DNA from: Salminus brasiliensis
Lineage: Eukaryota; Chordata; Actinopteri; Characiformes; Bryconidae
Assembly: GCF_030463535.1 (NCBI RefSeq)
Contig: NC_132893.1
Span: 34,864,234-34,928,233, forward strand
Reading direction: 5' to 3'
Length of the DNA: 64,000 nt
How positions within the stretch are numbered: the first letter of the stretch is position 1; each line of letters starts with the position of its first letter. Shown here piece by piece: positions 11,078-22,310 of this stretch. Under the pieces are notes generated by a model, which was not told the origin of the DNA, searched no databases, and worked only from the letters and a program-made list of their open reading frames with translations. A program made the position numbers and the translations under genes.

Positions 11078-11710
11078 TAGTGAGGTCAATATGTTGAATG
11101 TTGGTCACCACCCCACCTCATCGTCCACAACTCCCCCCCTCATCCCATCTAAAGTACTGTATGGAGCTCCACCACCATCCATTATTCCAGAGAACACAGT
11201 TCTTCCACTGCTCCACAGCTCCTCAATGCTGGGGGGCTTTATACCCCTCTATTAGCCCACGCCTGGCCCACGCCTGGCATTATTGGGGCAGTGGTGGCAG
11301 TGGTGGCTCAGCGGTTAGAGCTCCGGGCTGTCGATAACAGGGTTGTGGGTTCGATTCCCGGGCTCGGCAAGCTGCCACTGTTGGGTCCTTGAGCAAGGCC
11401 CTTTACCCTCTCTGCTCCCCGGGCGCTGGAGTTGGCTGCCCACCGCTCTGGGTGTGTGTGTGTACTCACTGCCCCTAACACGTGTGTGTGTGAGTGTGTG
11501 TTCACTACCAGATGGGTTAAATGCGGAGGACACATTTCGCTGTACAGTGTACAGTGACAAATACGTGCACCTTACCTTACCTTATTAGGCAGCATGGTGC
11601 CAATAGGGTCATGATGTTGATCTGCTCCAGAGAGTCCTATTCTATTGGCAGTTCTTCTCCACAGGGACTAGACATTCATTAGAAGGGGTGTCCACAAACA
11701 TTTGGACATA
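11078..11710 (+). mobile_element. MITE family A copy 1, interrupted by a SINE
   Basis: Family A is a non-autonomous element with imperfect terminal inverted repeats. The left end is CACTATATGGACAAAAG; the right end, inverted, is CACTATATGTCCAAATG. TA flanks many copies, which fits the Tc1/mariner superfamily. This copy keeps the central GCTGGGGGGCTTTATACCCC module and the right end but has lost the left third. It is split by a SINE at 11285-11581. Confidence 0.8.
11285..11581 (+). mobile_element. tRNA-derived SINE inserted in MITE copy 1
   Basis: The head resembles a tRNA with Pol III promoter boxes: A box TGGCTCAGCGG at 11304-11314 and B box GGTTCGATTCC at 11348-11358. The body has CTTGAGCAAGGCCCTTTACC and a tail of CTTAC repeats. 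The flanks carry a 5-bp target duplication TTATT (11280-11284 and 11582-11586), and removing the insert rejoins the MITE consensus exactly. It is a retroposon of LINE-mobilised type, not a working tRNA gene. Confidence 0.85.
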
Positions 11711-12157
11711 TGTATGTGTTAGTGTAAGAGGACCATGTCGCAGCCGATAATGAGAGCTTTTGTAGCATTCAGACGCAGGCAGCATGCTAACCCCTGTGTG
11801 TAGAGAACGGTGTGTCGTACAGCTGTGTGTGCAGGAGGGTGTGTCCCTGACTGGAGCTCAACTCTATTTATAAAAGGGGCTTTTTCATATTTACAGAGTT
11901 TCAATAGGAAGAGGATGCACTGCTACCCAAAGCTAAATCACAGATCTCACACACACACACACACACACAGCCAATCAATGCTACACCGACACCTAACTGA
12001 CTGCTACTGACCTTCACCCTCATAACCCTAAACCTCACCTCAGCGTGTGGAAGCTGCTCCGTCCGCTCTTTCAGGACAGAGCCATCATCAGGACAGAGCC
12101 ATTTTTATATTGTCCTGTCATTTTGAGGACATTAGGTCCTCACAGAGATGGTTGTAC

Positions 12158-12158
<1 letters not shown>
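11711..12158. other. intergenic with a short (CA)n
   Basis: A CA run lies at about 11949-11968. No gene recognised. Confidence 0.4.

Positions 12159-12193
<35 letters not shown>
12159..12193. repeat. (AC)n microsatellite
   Basis: About 35 bases of AC. Confidence 0.9.
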
Positions 12194-12194
<1 letters not shown>

Positions 12195-12479
12195 CCTTTT
12201 TCTTTCTCTGCCTCTCACACACTATCTCCACCACCTGGAGCCTCCTCTTATCTCCTGTATTGCTGTTAACGGTGCTGATAGGCAAATTTGATGAGCCAAA
12301 TGGTGTGGATGTGCATATTCACACTGACATAAACTCCACAGGAGCAGCAGCTGCTAATTACTTTATCTCCAATCAGCGGAATTCCAGCTGTGTGCGGCTC
12401 CACAAATGATATGAGCCTTCTTCCTCAAATGCATCCTAGTGTTCCACTGAACTCACTCATTACAGAGAGCTTGAAGGTA

Positions 12480-13818
12480 GTATACTCATAAACCTGAATA
12501 CCTACACTTATATACCCATTTATTCATATATACACCTATACACTCATAGTCATTTACTCATATACTTATACAGTCATACTCATATACCCATATACTCATA
12601 TACCTATTTACTCATAGTCATTTATTCATATAGTTATGCACTCATATACTCATATCATTATCCACATATATCTATATACTTATATACCCATATACTCATA
12701 TACCCACTTACTCATATACTCATTTACTCATATACCCATTTACTCATATACTCAAACACTCATATACTCATATCATTATCCACACATACCTATTTACTCA
12801 TAAGCTCATATACCCATTTACTCATATACTCATACACTCATATACTCATATCATTATCCACACATACCTGTTTACTCATAAGCTCATATACCCATTTACA
12901 CATATACCTATTTACTCATATACTCATATACCCACTTACTTATATACTCATATACTCATTTACTCATATACCCACTTACTCATATACTCATATACCCATT
13001 TACTCATATACTCATATACTCATATCATTATCCACATATACCTATTTACTCATAAGCTCATATACCCATTTAATCATACACTCATATCATTATCCACATA
13101 TACCTATTTACTCATAAGCTCATATACTTAAATACCAATACACTTACACAGCCATATATGTATATACACTCATTCAGTTATACCCATTTACTCATATACT
13201 CATACACTTATATACTCATATCATTATCCACATATACCTATTTACTCATATACTCATATACCCATACACTCATATACTCATATCATTATCCACATATACC
13301 TATTTACTCATAAGCTCATACACTTAAATACCAATACACTTACACAGCCATACATGTATATACCCCTGTACTCACACACTCAAATGCTCATACACATATA
13401 CTCATATAGCATATATTCAAAATACGCATACATTTGTGGATCTATATACATTAATATACTCATGGTCATATACCCATACCCATACCCATACTCAAATACT
13501 CATAATCAAACATGCATGACTTCATATACTCAAATGCTTAAATACTCATTTGCAAATAACTTAAAACATTCAACTTAAACTCATATACCCATATACTAAT
13601 ATATTTAAATACTCTCATATAGTCATACTCAAACACTCATATACTCAGATATACTCAAATACTTATGGACTCATACACTCATATACTCAAAATCCCTAGA
13701 CTTATATACTTACATACCCATATACTAATATACTCAAGTACTCACTCACTCATTTACTCATTAGAATATTCTAATGTACTTAAACACTCATATTTTAATA
13801 TACTCAAATATTTATTTA

Positions 13819-13820
<2 letters not shown>
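12480..13820. repeat. degenerate ACTCATATAC-type tandem repeat
   Basis: About 1.3 kb built from 6-12 base variants of ACTCATATAC, CCATTTACTCAT and TATCATTATCCACATATAC. Larger blocks of roughly 60-130 bases recur, for example the TCATTATCCACATATACC phrase about seven times. The plus strand is almost free of G. No reading frame here resembles a protein. Confidence 0.9.

Positions 13821-13852
<32 letters not shown>
13821..13852. repeat. (CA)n microsatellite
   Basis: About 32 bases of CA at the end of the ACTCATATAC block. Confidence 0.9.
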
Positions 13853-13855
<3 letters not shown>

Positions 13856-13969
13856 AGACATCATTAAGGAACAATATCTCATACAGCTGTATGATTACAA
13901 AGAAAGAGAAAGATGTAGGCTAGGAAGGGGGATCTCAGTGAGTGACCCATTAGAGCAGCTGGAGTGTGA

Positions 13970-13989
13970 GTGTGTATATGTGTGTGTGT

Positions 13990-14030
<41 letters not shown>
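13970..14030. repeat. (TG)n microsatellite
   Basis: About 60 bases of TG with two TATG interruptions. Confidence 0.9.
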
Positions 14031-14032
<2 letters not shown>

Positions 14033-14282
14033 GTCACTTTGATGTGTTTTGAACCAACCTTGGCAGTGTTTAACAGCTGCTGTAGCTGGGCTCTGAAACC
14101 ACTACAGAGCAGCAGCAGCAGCTTCTGCAGGGTTTCATTCATTTACAACACATATGGAACACATTATGATTACATATAGAGATGTACACACACACACGTG
14201 TGTACATGCATATGCATCACACACACGCTCAAATATACCGTTTTATGCAACAGTAACAAGCTAGTAAAATCAGTGTGGCCTG

Positions 14283-14760
14283 TGCAAAAGTTTGGACACC
14301 CTAAGTGTTGCAACTGCTACAATTTGTAAACCTTCAGCAAATCAGGCCTATAGTAATTAAAACCAATTGTAATTACAACCTGTCTGCTGGAGCAAATTTC
14401 CAGGCTTTACAAATTCTCTGACTCTTTAAACCGTTTACTAACACTCAGCAAATATGGGCTCCTCTACGCAACTGTAAGAAATGTCTGTTCAGGGGAACTG
14501 TGGAGGATGAAAGACTCAAGATGAGATCTGTAAGACTAAGGAAACCCAGTGAGAACTGCTCATATGCTGGTAAGACAGGCAAAGCAAAACCACAGCAAGA
14601 AGGTTTAGCAGAGTCAAGAGGTTGGTGCCCTGTTCTACTGTGCAGCGTTGCCTCACCAATATGATCTGCATGGAGGTGTCATGTCTGATTAGCTATAAAG
14701 GCTGTGTTTACTGCTTCTCAGTGATGAAATGATGGCGAAACGTGTCATTCCTTTGGTCGG
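14283..14760 (+). mobile_element. decayed Tc1-like relic (weak)
   Basis: Starts with GTGCAAAAGTTTGGACACCC, which resembles a Tc1-type terminal repeat. It continues with sequence of the kind seen in old Tc1 copies, including an AGGAAACCCAGTGAGAAC-type stretch. No open frame of useful length survives. The call rests on the terminal motif and general resemblance. Confidence 0.35.
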
Positions 14761-16254
14761 GGCGCCTTATGCATGTAATACATACGAGAGACTTCAGTAT
14801 TTGTTACATATAGATGCTGTAGAATTGTAAATATTACCTATATTGACTATATTAACTTATGATTTCACATCGCCAAGATCATTATTTGTGTGTAAAATGA
14901 GGAAAATAGTAGTAGTCAAACATTCAGTGCTGTAGGTCAGCGTGGCCCTTAAACTGAAGCAGATACAGTATGTCACAAGCCAGTGACCTCAGCCTGGTAG
15001 GACTGCAATTTGACCCTCTCTAACCAATAAGACCCTCCTCATCTCTATGTGTTGAGCAGTCGTAGGTGATTGACACCAGCTTGCTAATCGCCTGGGCCTG
15101 CAGGATGGACGAGCTCACACCTCAAAGCTCTGAACTCCCCAGCCCCCCTCAATCAGCCCAGCATGGTCTGAAAGTGTTGCTGTTTGTTTTTCCAGATCAC
15201 AAAGACTCCTACAAGGCCTGATGCATTGCCTTCTGATCCAGTCCTGAGGTGCTGCAGGCCCGATTCAGCTCAGCGACTCAAGGAGGGGCTTTATTACTGC
15301 GCTATTTATTAAAACACGAGGACAGAGCACTTGTTTAACCCAGTACACCTTCTGGACTGGCATCCCAAACCCAAACCCAGATTAAGCCTAAACGTAGACA
15401 AGACTTCTCAATGATGAATGACCACTAGCGTTACAGTTTAACACAAGATTAGGCTCATAATGTAGCTGTAGGAGCCTGCTTATGGCCTAAACTGCCAACC
15501 CCTTACTTTAGTAGCTACATTTTGTAAATTGCACATTCGTTTAATAGCAGTGTCTGAAAAATACATACATATATGAATAATAAATCATGTCATGGGCATT
15601 GCTGAATAATAAAAGATTAACATCTGAAAAGGGATTCTAGGGGTCAAGGGGTTAAACTGTAGGAGGTTCTAGACATCCATGGATCTCATAACAACATAAC
15701 CTTCACATTAGCATTAGTTAATCATCCCCAATAGTCACTGAATAATGAAAAGGTGCTGAAATATAAGCCCTGTAACAAACTGCAGAAATGTGCGGGAGCT
15801 GCTGGCGGGTCCAGACTTCCATCCTCGCTCCCATATTCTAAGACAACCTCAGTTTTCAGACAGTTTTCACTGCTATCGATTACATTAACCGTGAGGACCT
15901 GTTGCACGTGTACACATTATAGTGTATGTACCATATTCGCCGCATAATCCTGCACACTGTTAATGGAATTTCGCTTTTACAGCATAAATAACAGCCATTA
16001 CATATTTATTCACCCACCTGGTGAATGTGTCACCTAATTTTTATATAATATTTGTATTTTTTGTTTTATAAATTCCATATTAATTCAGGCATTTTGCCCC
16101 TCATATATTTTTTTTACCATAATACTCATATATTACATAATACCCAATATTTCCATATATTATATCAAATACATTTTTGGATAAATGCAATAAATGCAAT
16201 ATGCTTATATATAAAGATACCACATATACTACCTTCAGATTCTGATTTGGTGGC

Positions 16255-16255
<1 letters not shown>
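14761..16255. other. 1.5 kb without recognised gene
   Basis: Unique-looking sequence that becomes AT-rich toward 16 kb. Two short frames overlap on opposite strands at 15722-15947 but carry no recognisable domain. Confidence 0.4.

Positions 16256-16256
<1 letters not shown>

Positions 16257-16299
<43 letters not shown>
16257..16299. repeat. (TA)n microsatellite
   Basis: About 43 bases of alternating TA. A short Tc1-end-like phrase, AGCAAAAGTTTGGACACC, follows directly. Confidence 0.9.
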
Positions 16300-16302
<3 letters not shown>

Positions 16303-16319
16303 CAAAAGTTTGGACACCA

Positions 16320-17385
16320 TAAGCACTACAAAGGCTCATATTTTTATATTTATTTATTTAATTTGCACACTTTTTTTCTAGTCTGTACTTTATATCTCCT
16401 ATATTTTGTACCAATCAAAATATTCTTTTTAATCAAAAATATTTGTCATAATAAGCTTTAGGATGTAGAAGTTTAAGGGGTAAATATTGGGAAACTTACA
16501 TTTTAAGAAGATAAGCATAGATAGACTCACTCTTTAACTAATAAAGATGGACAAAGATGGTCCTATAAGGCATCCTGGAACTTCAGTGAGGGACATCGGT
16601 GAGGGACACTGATGAGGGACATCAGTGAGGGTGGAGAAGCAGCAAAACAACAGCATGTAAACAGGCCATGAAGAGGACGGCCAAAACAGGAGCACAGACA
16701 ACAACCGGATGGTTTTCCTGGAGACGGGGTAAGTTAATTACCCAGGCCAAAACATCCCTGATCTCACCGTTCCTCTATCCTGTCCCTCTGCAGCCTTGTC
16801 CTGCCATGACCCCGCAGCTCCAACACAGGACACCAGTGACACGGAACGAAGGAAACCAAAGCCTCAGCAGATAGCATCACCCTACCGACGCTGGGCCATG
16901 TGAACTGCTGACCATGTCTTGCTAGCATTAGTTAGCAATGGTGTTGAACTGGTATTCAAGAGCGATTCTGAGGACCCGGAAATCCCCCACAATCCACTCC
17001 CCACTCTATAGATCACTGCACCAGCAAATGCTAACAGACCCAGCTATCAAAGACATGTCCAAAAAGACGTCCACCCAGGAGCCAGAGTGAATGTCCTCAC
17101 AAGTAATTAAGCTTTTATGCCGTTATTATTTATGACATCACATCTAGGCTCAGATATCCTTTACCACAGACAGTATGAATATGACCATATGACCACATGA
17201 CCATTTTGAATATGGACCATAAAAATAATAATCTACATAAAAAAAAAATATATATATATATTAAATAATAATAGAGTGCTAAATCCTCAGAAAATTGAAA
17301 AATAAGGACACTGGAGAGACTACTTCCCATTTTGGAAAAGCAAAAGATTCAGACACAGCATGTTTTCACACTGCCCAGCTTTTCA
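16320..17385. other. intergenic, no gene seen
   Basis: A short GAGGGACATC/GAGGGACACT run of about three units lies at 16590-16630. The rest is unremarkable. Confidence 0.4.
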
Positions 17386-17500
17386 AAAAGGGGCCCTATA
17401 ATGGAACACTGTATTTACACTATATGGACGAAAGTATTGGGACACCTGCTTATTCACTGTTTCTTCTGAAATCAAGAGTATTAAAAGAGTTTCTCACCTT
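17386..17500 (+). mobile_element. MITE family A copy 2, left end only
   Basis: The left terminus at 17418 is preceded by TA. Only about 80 bases of the element remain. The 32 bases before it (GGGGCCCTATAATGGAACAC-type) are shared with copy 3 at 18045, so the flank was duplicated too. Confidence 0.75.
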
Positions 17501-17557
17501 TTTTGAGGTTTCTAGATCTAGATCCAGCTTTTGGGACACAGCCTGCCTATCAAGTTG

Positions 17558-17609
17558 GTTGTTGCCATGTAATGCATGTATATATACCCATGCATTACAT
17601 GGCAACAAC
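17558..17609. repeat. perfect 21-bp inverted repeat (hairpin)
   Basis: Arms 17558-17578 and 17589-17609 are exact reverse complements around a 10-base loop. Each arm has about 10 G/C of 21, with AT-rich sequence outside. It could be a small hairpin from a decayed element, a palindromic insertion or a hairpin RNA. Nothing shows expression. Confidence 0.85.
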
Positions 17610-18040
17610 ATATATTTTTTTTTATTTTTAATTAAAAATGTTAATTTGTTGCATTAAAAAGTGAGTTAATTGAACTTTAATAGTAAGACCAGGTTCTATT
17701 ATCTTACTATTGTAAGTTCCATTTCCTGAAGATGGGTACATTTTAAGCTAAAGCACCTCATCAGACTGTGCAAAAGTTTGTTATATGTTGTTTATATTAA
17801 ATGAAAAAAGCATGTAACAGTCTCGTTTTTGGCTTCTAAACAATCACATTTAGTGTTTGAGATATTAGTAATGAACTGTATGTTAAATTGAATTAAAACA
17901 TTTAATTAATGAAATGGAATTAATTTACTGACATGAAAATGAATCACACACTTATAAAAAGGTCATAACAATAACAATAATAGGCCACATGTGAATGATT
18001 CCTTTATATGTGTTTGAAATTCAATTTTTTTTTAGAGCAC
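17610..18040. other. AT-rich intergenic, no gene seen
   Basis: AT-rich, with a minor 10-bp inverted repeat (AATAGTAAGA, near 17680). Nothing else recognised. Confidence 0.4.
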
Positions 18041-18076
18041 GAGAAAAAGGGGCCCTATAATGGAACACTGTATTTA

Positions 18077-18525
18077 CACTATATGGACAAAAGTATTGGG
18101 ACACCTGCTTATTCACTGTGTCTTCTGAAATCAACAGTATTTAAAAGAGCTGATCCTGCTTTTGTTGGAGTAACTGTCTCTACTGTCCAGAGAAGAAGAC
18201 TTTCTACTAGATTTTGGAGAAACATTGCTGTGAGGATTTGATTGCATTCAGTGACAATCTGATTACCACCCCACCTCATCCCCAACCACTCCATCTTGTC
18301 CAAAAGGTATTGGATGGAACCAATGCAATCATTTCCAGAGAACACAGTTCTTCCACTGCTCCACAGCTCCTCAATGCTGGGGGGCTTTATACCCCTCTAC
18401 TAGCCCACGCCTGGCATTAGGCAGCATGTAGCCAATAGGGTCATGATGTTGATCTGCTCCAGAGAGTCCTATTCTATTGGCAGTACTTCTTCTCTACTGG
18501 GACTAGACAAGCTGTGTGTGTGCAT
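18077..18525 (+). mobile_element. MITE family A copy 3
   Basis: Intact left end preceded by TA and nearly complete body. It is truncated after the GACTAGACAAGCTGTGTGTG module, so the right terminal repeat is missing. Confidence 0.85.
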
Positions 18526-18850
18526 TAGCACCTGAAAACCACGTTATTACAGGATGAGGAGTTAACGCGACATTGCAGTGGTCTCCATCAGGTCCTCTCT
18601 GGTGAAAGCTGGTGATCTAAAACACACGTCTGAGTCTGGCAATAAGAGCACGGTGAGAGTTTCCTCACCCTACGATAGATCAGACACACCGACACACACT
18701 CACACACACCGACACACACTCACACACAGCCAGTCTAAATATCCAGACAAACATTCAGCTCAGCTGTGTTTCCTCTTTAACGAGCTGCTGAAACCATCGG
18801 ATGCTAATCAGGCTAGCATGCGACAGACACGTTTCAGCCGCAGTGACCGC

Positions 18851-18947
<97 letters not shown>

Positions 18948-18959
18948 GCTCTCTCTCTC

Positions 18960-19013
<54 letters not shown>

Positions 19014-19054
19014 TGTCTCTCTCTCTCTCTCTCTCTCGCTCTCTCGCTCTCTCT
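18851..19054. repeat. 200-bp (CT)n polypyrimidine tract
   Basis: About 200 bases of CT with a few G or A interruptions. It is a long purine-pyrimidine mirror-like tract able in principle to form triplex DNA. The Arg/Glu and Ser/Leu frames here are artefacts. Confidence 0.95.
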
Positions 19055-19450
19055 CCACAGCTGTGCTGATTAACAGCGAACGTCCCCAGTCCACCGTCCG
19101 GCCTAATTACCCTAGCTGAAAGATGGGCTGCCACTGCTGCTGTGGCTAGCCAGCTAGCTAGCGATTAGCAGCTCCTCTGTTTATTTAACTCCCTCTTATC
19201 TGCTGCCCCCAGAGAGACTGGGTGAATCAGAGCTTTTAAGGAACCTGAGAGAGCGCTTTGTCCTGTTTCGTGTCTCCGCCAGTTCGGTTTCCTCACCCTT
19301 CTTAACGGCATTGTGCTAGCGTACGCGGCGGGCCGCTTGCAGAAGTGCTGTGAGGAAGTTAGCGATCAGTCTTGTGTTTTTTAGGCGGGAGCACGGCCGA
19401 CTGAAGTGTGGCCAACACTGTGGCGCCCTCCTGTAAAGGGGCCCTATAAT
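19055..19450. other. GC-richer unique sequence, no gene recognised
   Basis: Contains GTGCTAGCGTACGCGGCGGGCC-type CpG-bearing sequence near 19310-19340. I see no splice-bounded exon. Confidence 0.35.
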
Positions 19451-19451
19451 A

Positions 19452-19832
19452 CGCACAATATGGACAAAAGTATTGGGACACCTACTCATTCATTGTTTTT
19501 CTGAGTTGATCCTGCTTTTGTTGGAGTAACTGTCGCTACTGTCCAGGAAAGAATTTTGAGGATTTGATAGCCCCACCTCATCCCCAACTTCCCACCACCA
19601 TCGGCTCCACAGCTCAATGCCCACGCCTGGCATTATTAGGCAGCATGGTGCCAACAGGGTCATGCTTATCTGCTGCAGATGGTCCTATTCTATTGGCAGT
19701 ACTTCTTCTCTACAGGGACTAGACAAGCTGTGTGTGTGCATTTGCACATCTGTATCAGCAATGGGTGAAACTTAAAGTAGCTTAATGCATTCATTAGAAG
19801 GGGTGTCCAGAAATATTTGGACATATAGTGTA
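19452..19832 (+). mobile_element. MITE family A copy 4
   Basis: Both ends are present and the right end is followed by TA. Internal deletions have removed much of the middle, leaving about 380 bases. The GGGGCCCTATAAT flank seen before copies 2 and 3 also precedes this copy, at 19438. Confidence 0.85.
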
Positions 19833-21230
19833 TCTAGCATAGTCAAACAAAGAGAGTTCAGTAAATGGAGGTGAGAAATCGTGAACAGAGCTGTAAAACA
19901 GGCTGATTCCAAAACCCCAAAACTGTTACATCACAGTCCTGACTAGTTATATGTGCAACCCTAAAAATGACACAAGCCCCACCCACTAGAGAAAGCCTTA
20001 GTCAAACACAACGGCGGGAGAATACGTTGTTGTTGATACTGGAGAGCAGCTCATCCCCTCCAGACTCTGCCAGTTATGGGAGTACGGGTTGCTACAAGAC
20101 CCAGGCACGAACTCGCCACGCAGCAAAGCAAAAGCTGGGGGTGCAAGCAGGGATCTGCGGCATCGTCCACTCCCTCTGAAACAAACTGGACTCCCTCGGC
20201 TGAAGCACCTGGAGCTAAACTCACATCAGAAGGGAAAGACCAGCTTGTAGTTATACAGGTAAGACTTGAGAAAGCCAAACCTGGGGAAGCGAGTGTGGGG
20301 GCAAGGCTAAAAGCTAACCGGCTACAGTCTCTTCAGCTTGCAAACAGCACATCACACTGAGAGGACACAGCGAGAGGACAGCAGCACTATCTGGGAAGAC
20401 ATATGAGAGTTCTCGATAAACGGAAAATCAGTGTGTTTCATGCTGAGGTAGAATAACAGGGTGGTAAAATGGCTTGTTAAACAACATCTGAGCATTATCC
20501 ACCCTCAACCAAATGCCCACACTTACTGTTTACACATCACACACACCTTAAACCCTCATCACCTTTATACAGAGCAGTGCTGTGTTTTGTGGTTCAGCTT
20601 GATAACCGCATTCATAGGTTATTTATAAGTTTCTGACCCTACCCCCTGGTCAGCTCTAGGCCGGGAGTCAGTGCCCACTTTTCTGCCATCCACCAAGAGT
20701 TGTTTTAGACAGGATGGACTATCTCTGGCTCGTCGGCCACCCTGACTGACGTAAACGTGTCCGGTTAGTGTTTGTGGGTCAGTGAAGGTAGGGACATTTC
20801 ACCTGAAGTAATCCATCTCTGTCACTCTATTGTTGGGCCTTTGTTTTGGGGGGGAGAGGAGCTGCAGCTGATGTAAATATTTGACTCTGTGTATGAGGGG
20901 GGATGTCCTGAGCTGTGTTTGAAAAGCATTGATATTTACGCACGAGGCACAGACCCAAAACTCAGCCACTCTTAACCTCTTCCTGCAGTGGTCAACACTT
21001 TGTTTAATCTGCTTTCCTCTATTAATAACGTAACGGCTCTTTGATGTTCAGGCTGTACTTGTTCACCTCTTCCACAATTCAGTTCAGTGCTCAGCTTCTG
21101 TGTAATATTTGTATAAAAATATTATTATTTTTATTTTATATATTTTTTTATATTATTATATTAAATATTAATATTATATTATTATAGAATAATAATAATT
21201 TATAACATTAATAATATTAGTAATACAAGC
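19833..21230. other. 1.4 kb without recognised gene
   Basis: Two short opposite-strand frames at about 19967-20360 have no recognisable domain. An AT-rich run lies at 21110-21225. Confidence 0.4.
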
Positions 21231-21329
21231 TCCCCAGACTCAAAAAGTGGTTGTAACTTCAGGCCCTGCACAATAAATACCTGTGTGACGGGACGGGAAG
21301 AGGGGGTACAGCGCAGTGAGGGTCTCATT

Positions 21330-21700
21330 GGATGTTCAGAAAATGGGTGAGAAAGCAGATACAGGTAATGATTGGCTAAAAGGAGTGACTGCATTTGGAG
21401 CGTGGTCAAAGACCACAGTGTGAAGGAAGTGGCTAAATCTGCAGGTGTATGGAAGCTTGTGGTCATACAGGTCTACCAGCAGTGGCAGAGATCCCAACCT
21501 ACAGGAAATTCTTCTAGTTATGACAGACAGGGGCTTTGCTTCCAGGCAAGAACTGCGTCTAGAGGTCAGAGCAGGTTTTTCACCACCAACTTCTGAAAAA
21601 GCACTCCACAGGAAACTGCTGACCATCACACGGCACACAAGAGGCCTTTACTCACGTCTGCTCAGAAATGAGGAGAATCTCCTGTAGGCTGGGATTTCTG
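21330..21700 (+). pseudogene. decayed Tc1-type transposase, N-terminal part
   Basis: The plus strand encodes fragments such as KEVAKSAGV and VYQQWQR, which match the helix-turn-helix DNA-binding region of Tc1-family transposases. Frameshifts and stops break it after about 70 residues, and no catalytic part was found downstream. It is a relic of a different lineage from the intact copy at 48-49 kb. Confidence 0.5.
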
Positions 21701-21884
21701 CCACTGCTGGTAGACCCGTATGACCATATGCTTCCATACTCCTGAAGATTCAGCTCCTTCCTTCACACTTCTTTTGGCCAGTCTTTAACATCTGCTTTAC
21801 AACCCATTTTCCACACATTACCCACGAGACACTCACTGCACTGTACAAGCTCTTCACTAGCCCCATCATCCTTGTGCAGCGCAC

Positions 21885-22310
21885 TTCTAATGAATGCACA
21901 CACAGAGACACAGCTTGTCTAGTCCCTGTAGAGAAGAAATACTGCCAATAGAATAGGACTCCCTGGAGCAGATCAATAAACATGACCCTATTAGCTCCAT
22001 GCTGCCTAATAATACCAGGCGTGGGCTAGTAGAGGGGTATAAAGCCCCCCAGCATTGAGGAGCTGTGGAGCAGTGGAGGAGCTGTGTTCTCTGGAATGAT
22101 GGTGGTGGAGCTCCATCCAGTACTTTTGGGATGAGTTGGGGATGATGAGGTGGGGTGGTGACCATTCATCCAACATCCTGACCTCACTAACGCTCTTGTT
22201 GCTGTTTGTAATCAATCAAATCCTCACAGCAATGCTCCTCCCCCAAAATCTAGTAGAAAGCCTTCTTCTCTGGACAGTAGAGACAGTTACTCCAACAAAA
22301 GCAGCAACAC
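21885..22310 (-). mobile_element. MITE family A copy 5
   Basis: Reverse orientation. The body runs from the right-end-proximal module to the AACTGTCTCTACTGTCC module, and both extreme ends are missing. Confidence 0.8.

Noticed and set aside
11300..11360. Possible tRNA gene
   Set aside because: A and B boxes are present, but the sequence continues into a SINE body with target duplication and does not close an acceptor stem.
17558..17609. MicroRNA precursor
   Set aside because: The stem is perfect and short, unlike normal animal precursors with 30 or more imperfect pairs, and there is no expression evidence. Kept only as a hairpin.
18801..19134. Ser/Leu and Arg/Glu repeat frames
   Set aside because: Translation of a (CT)n tract on both strands.
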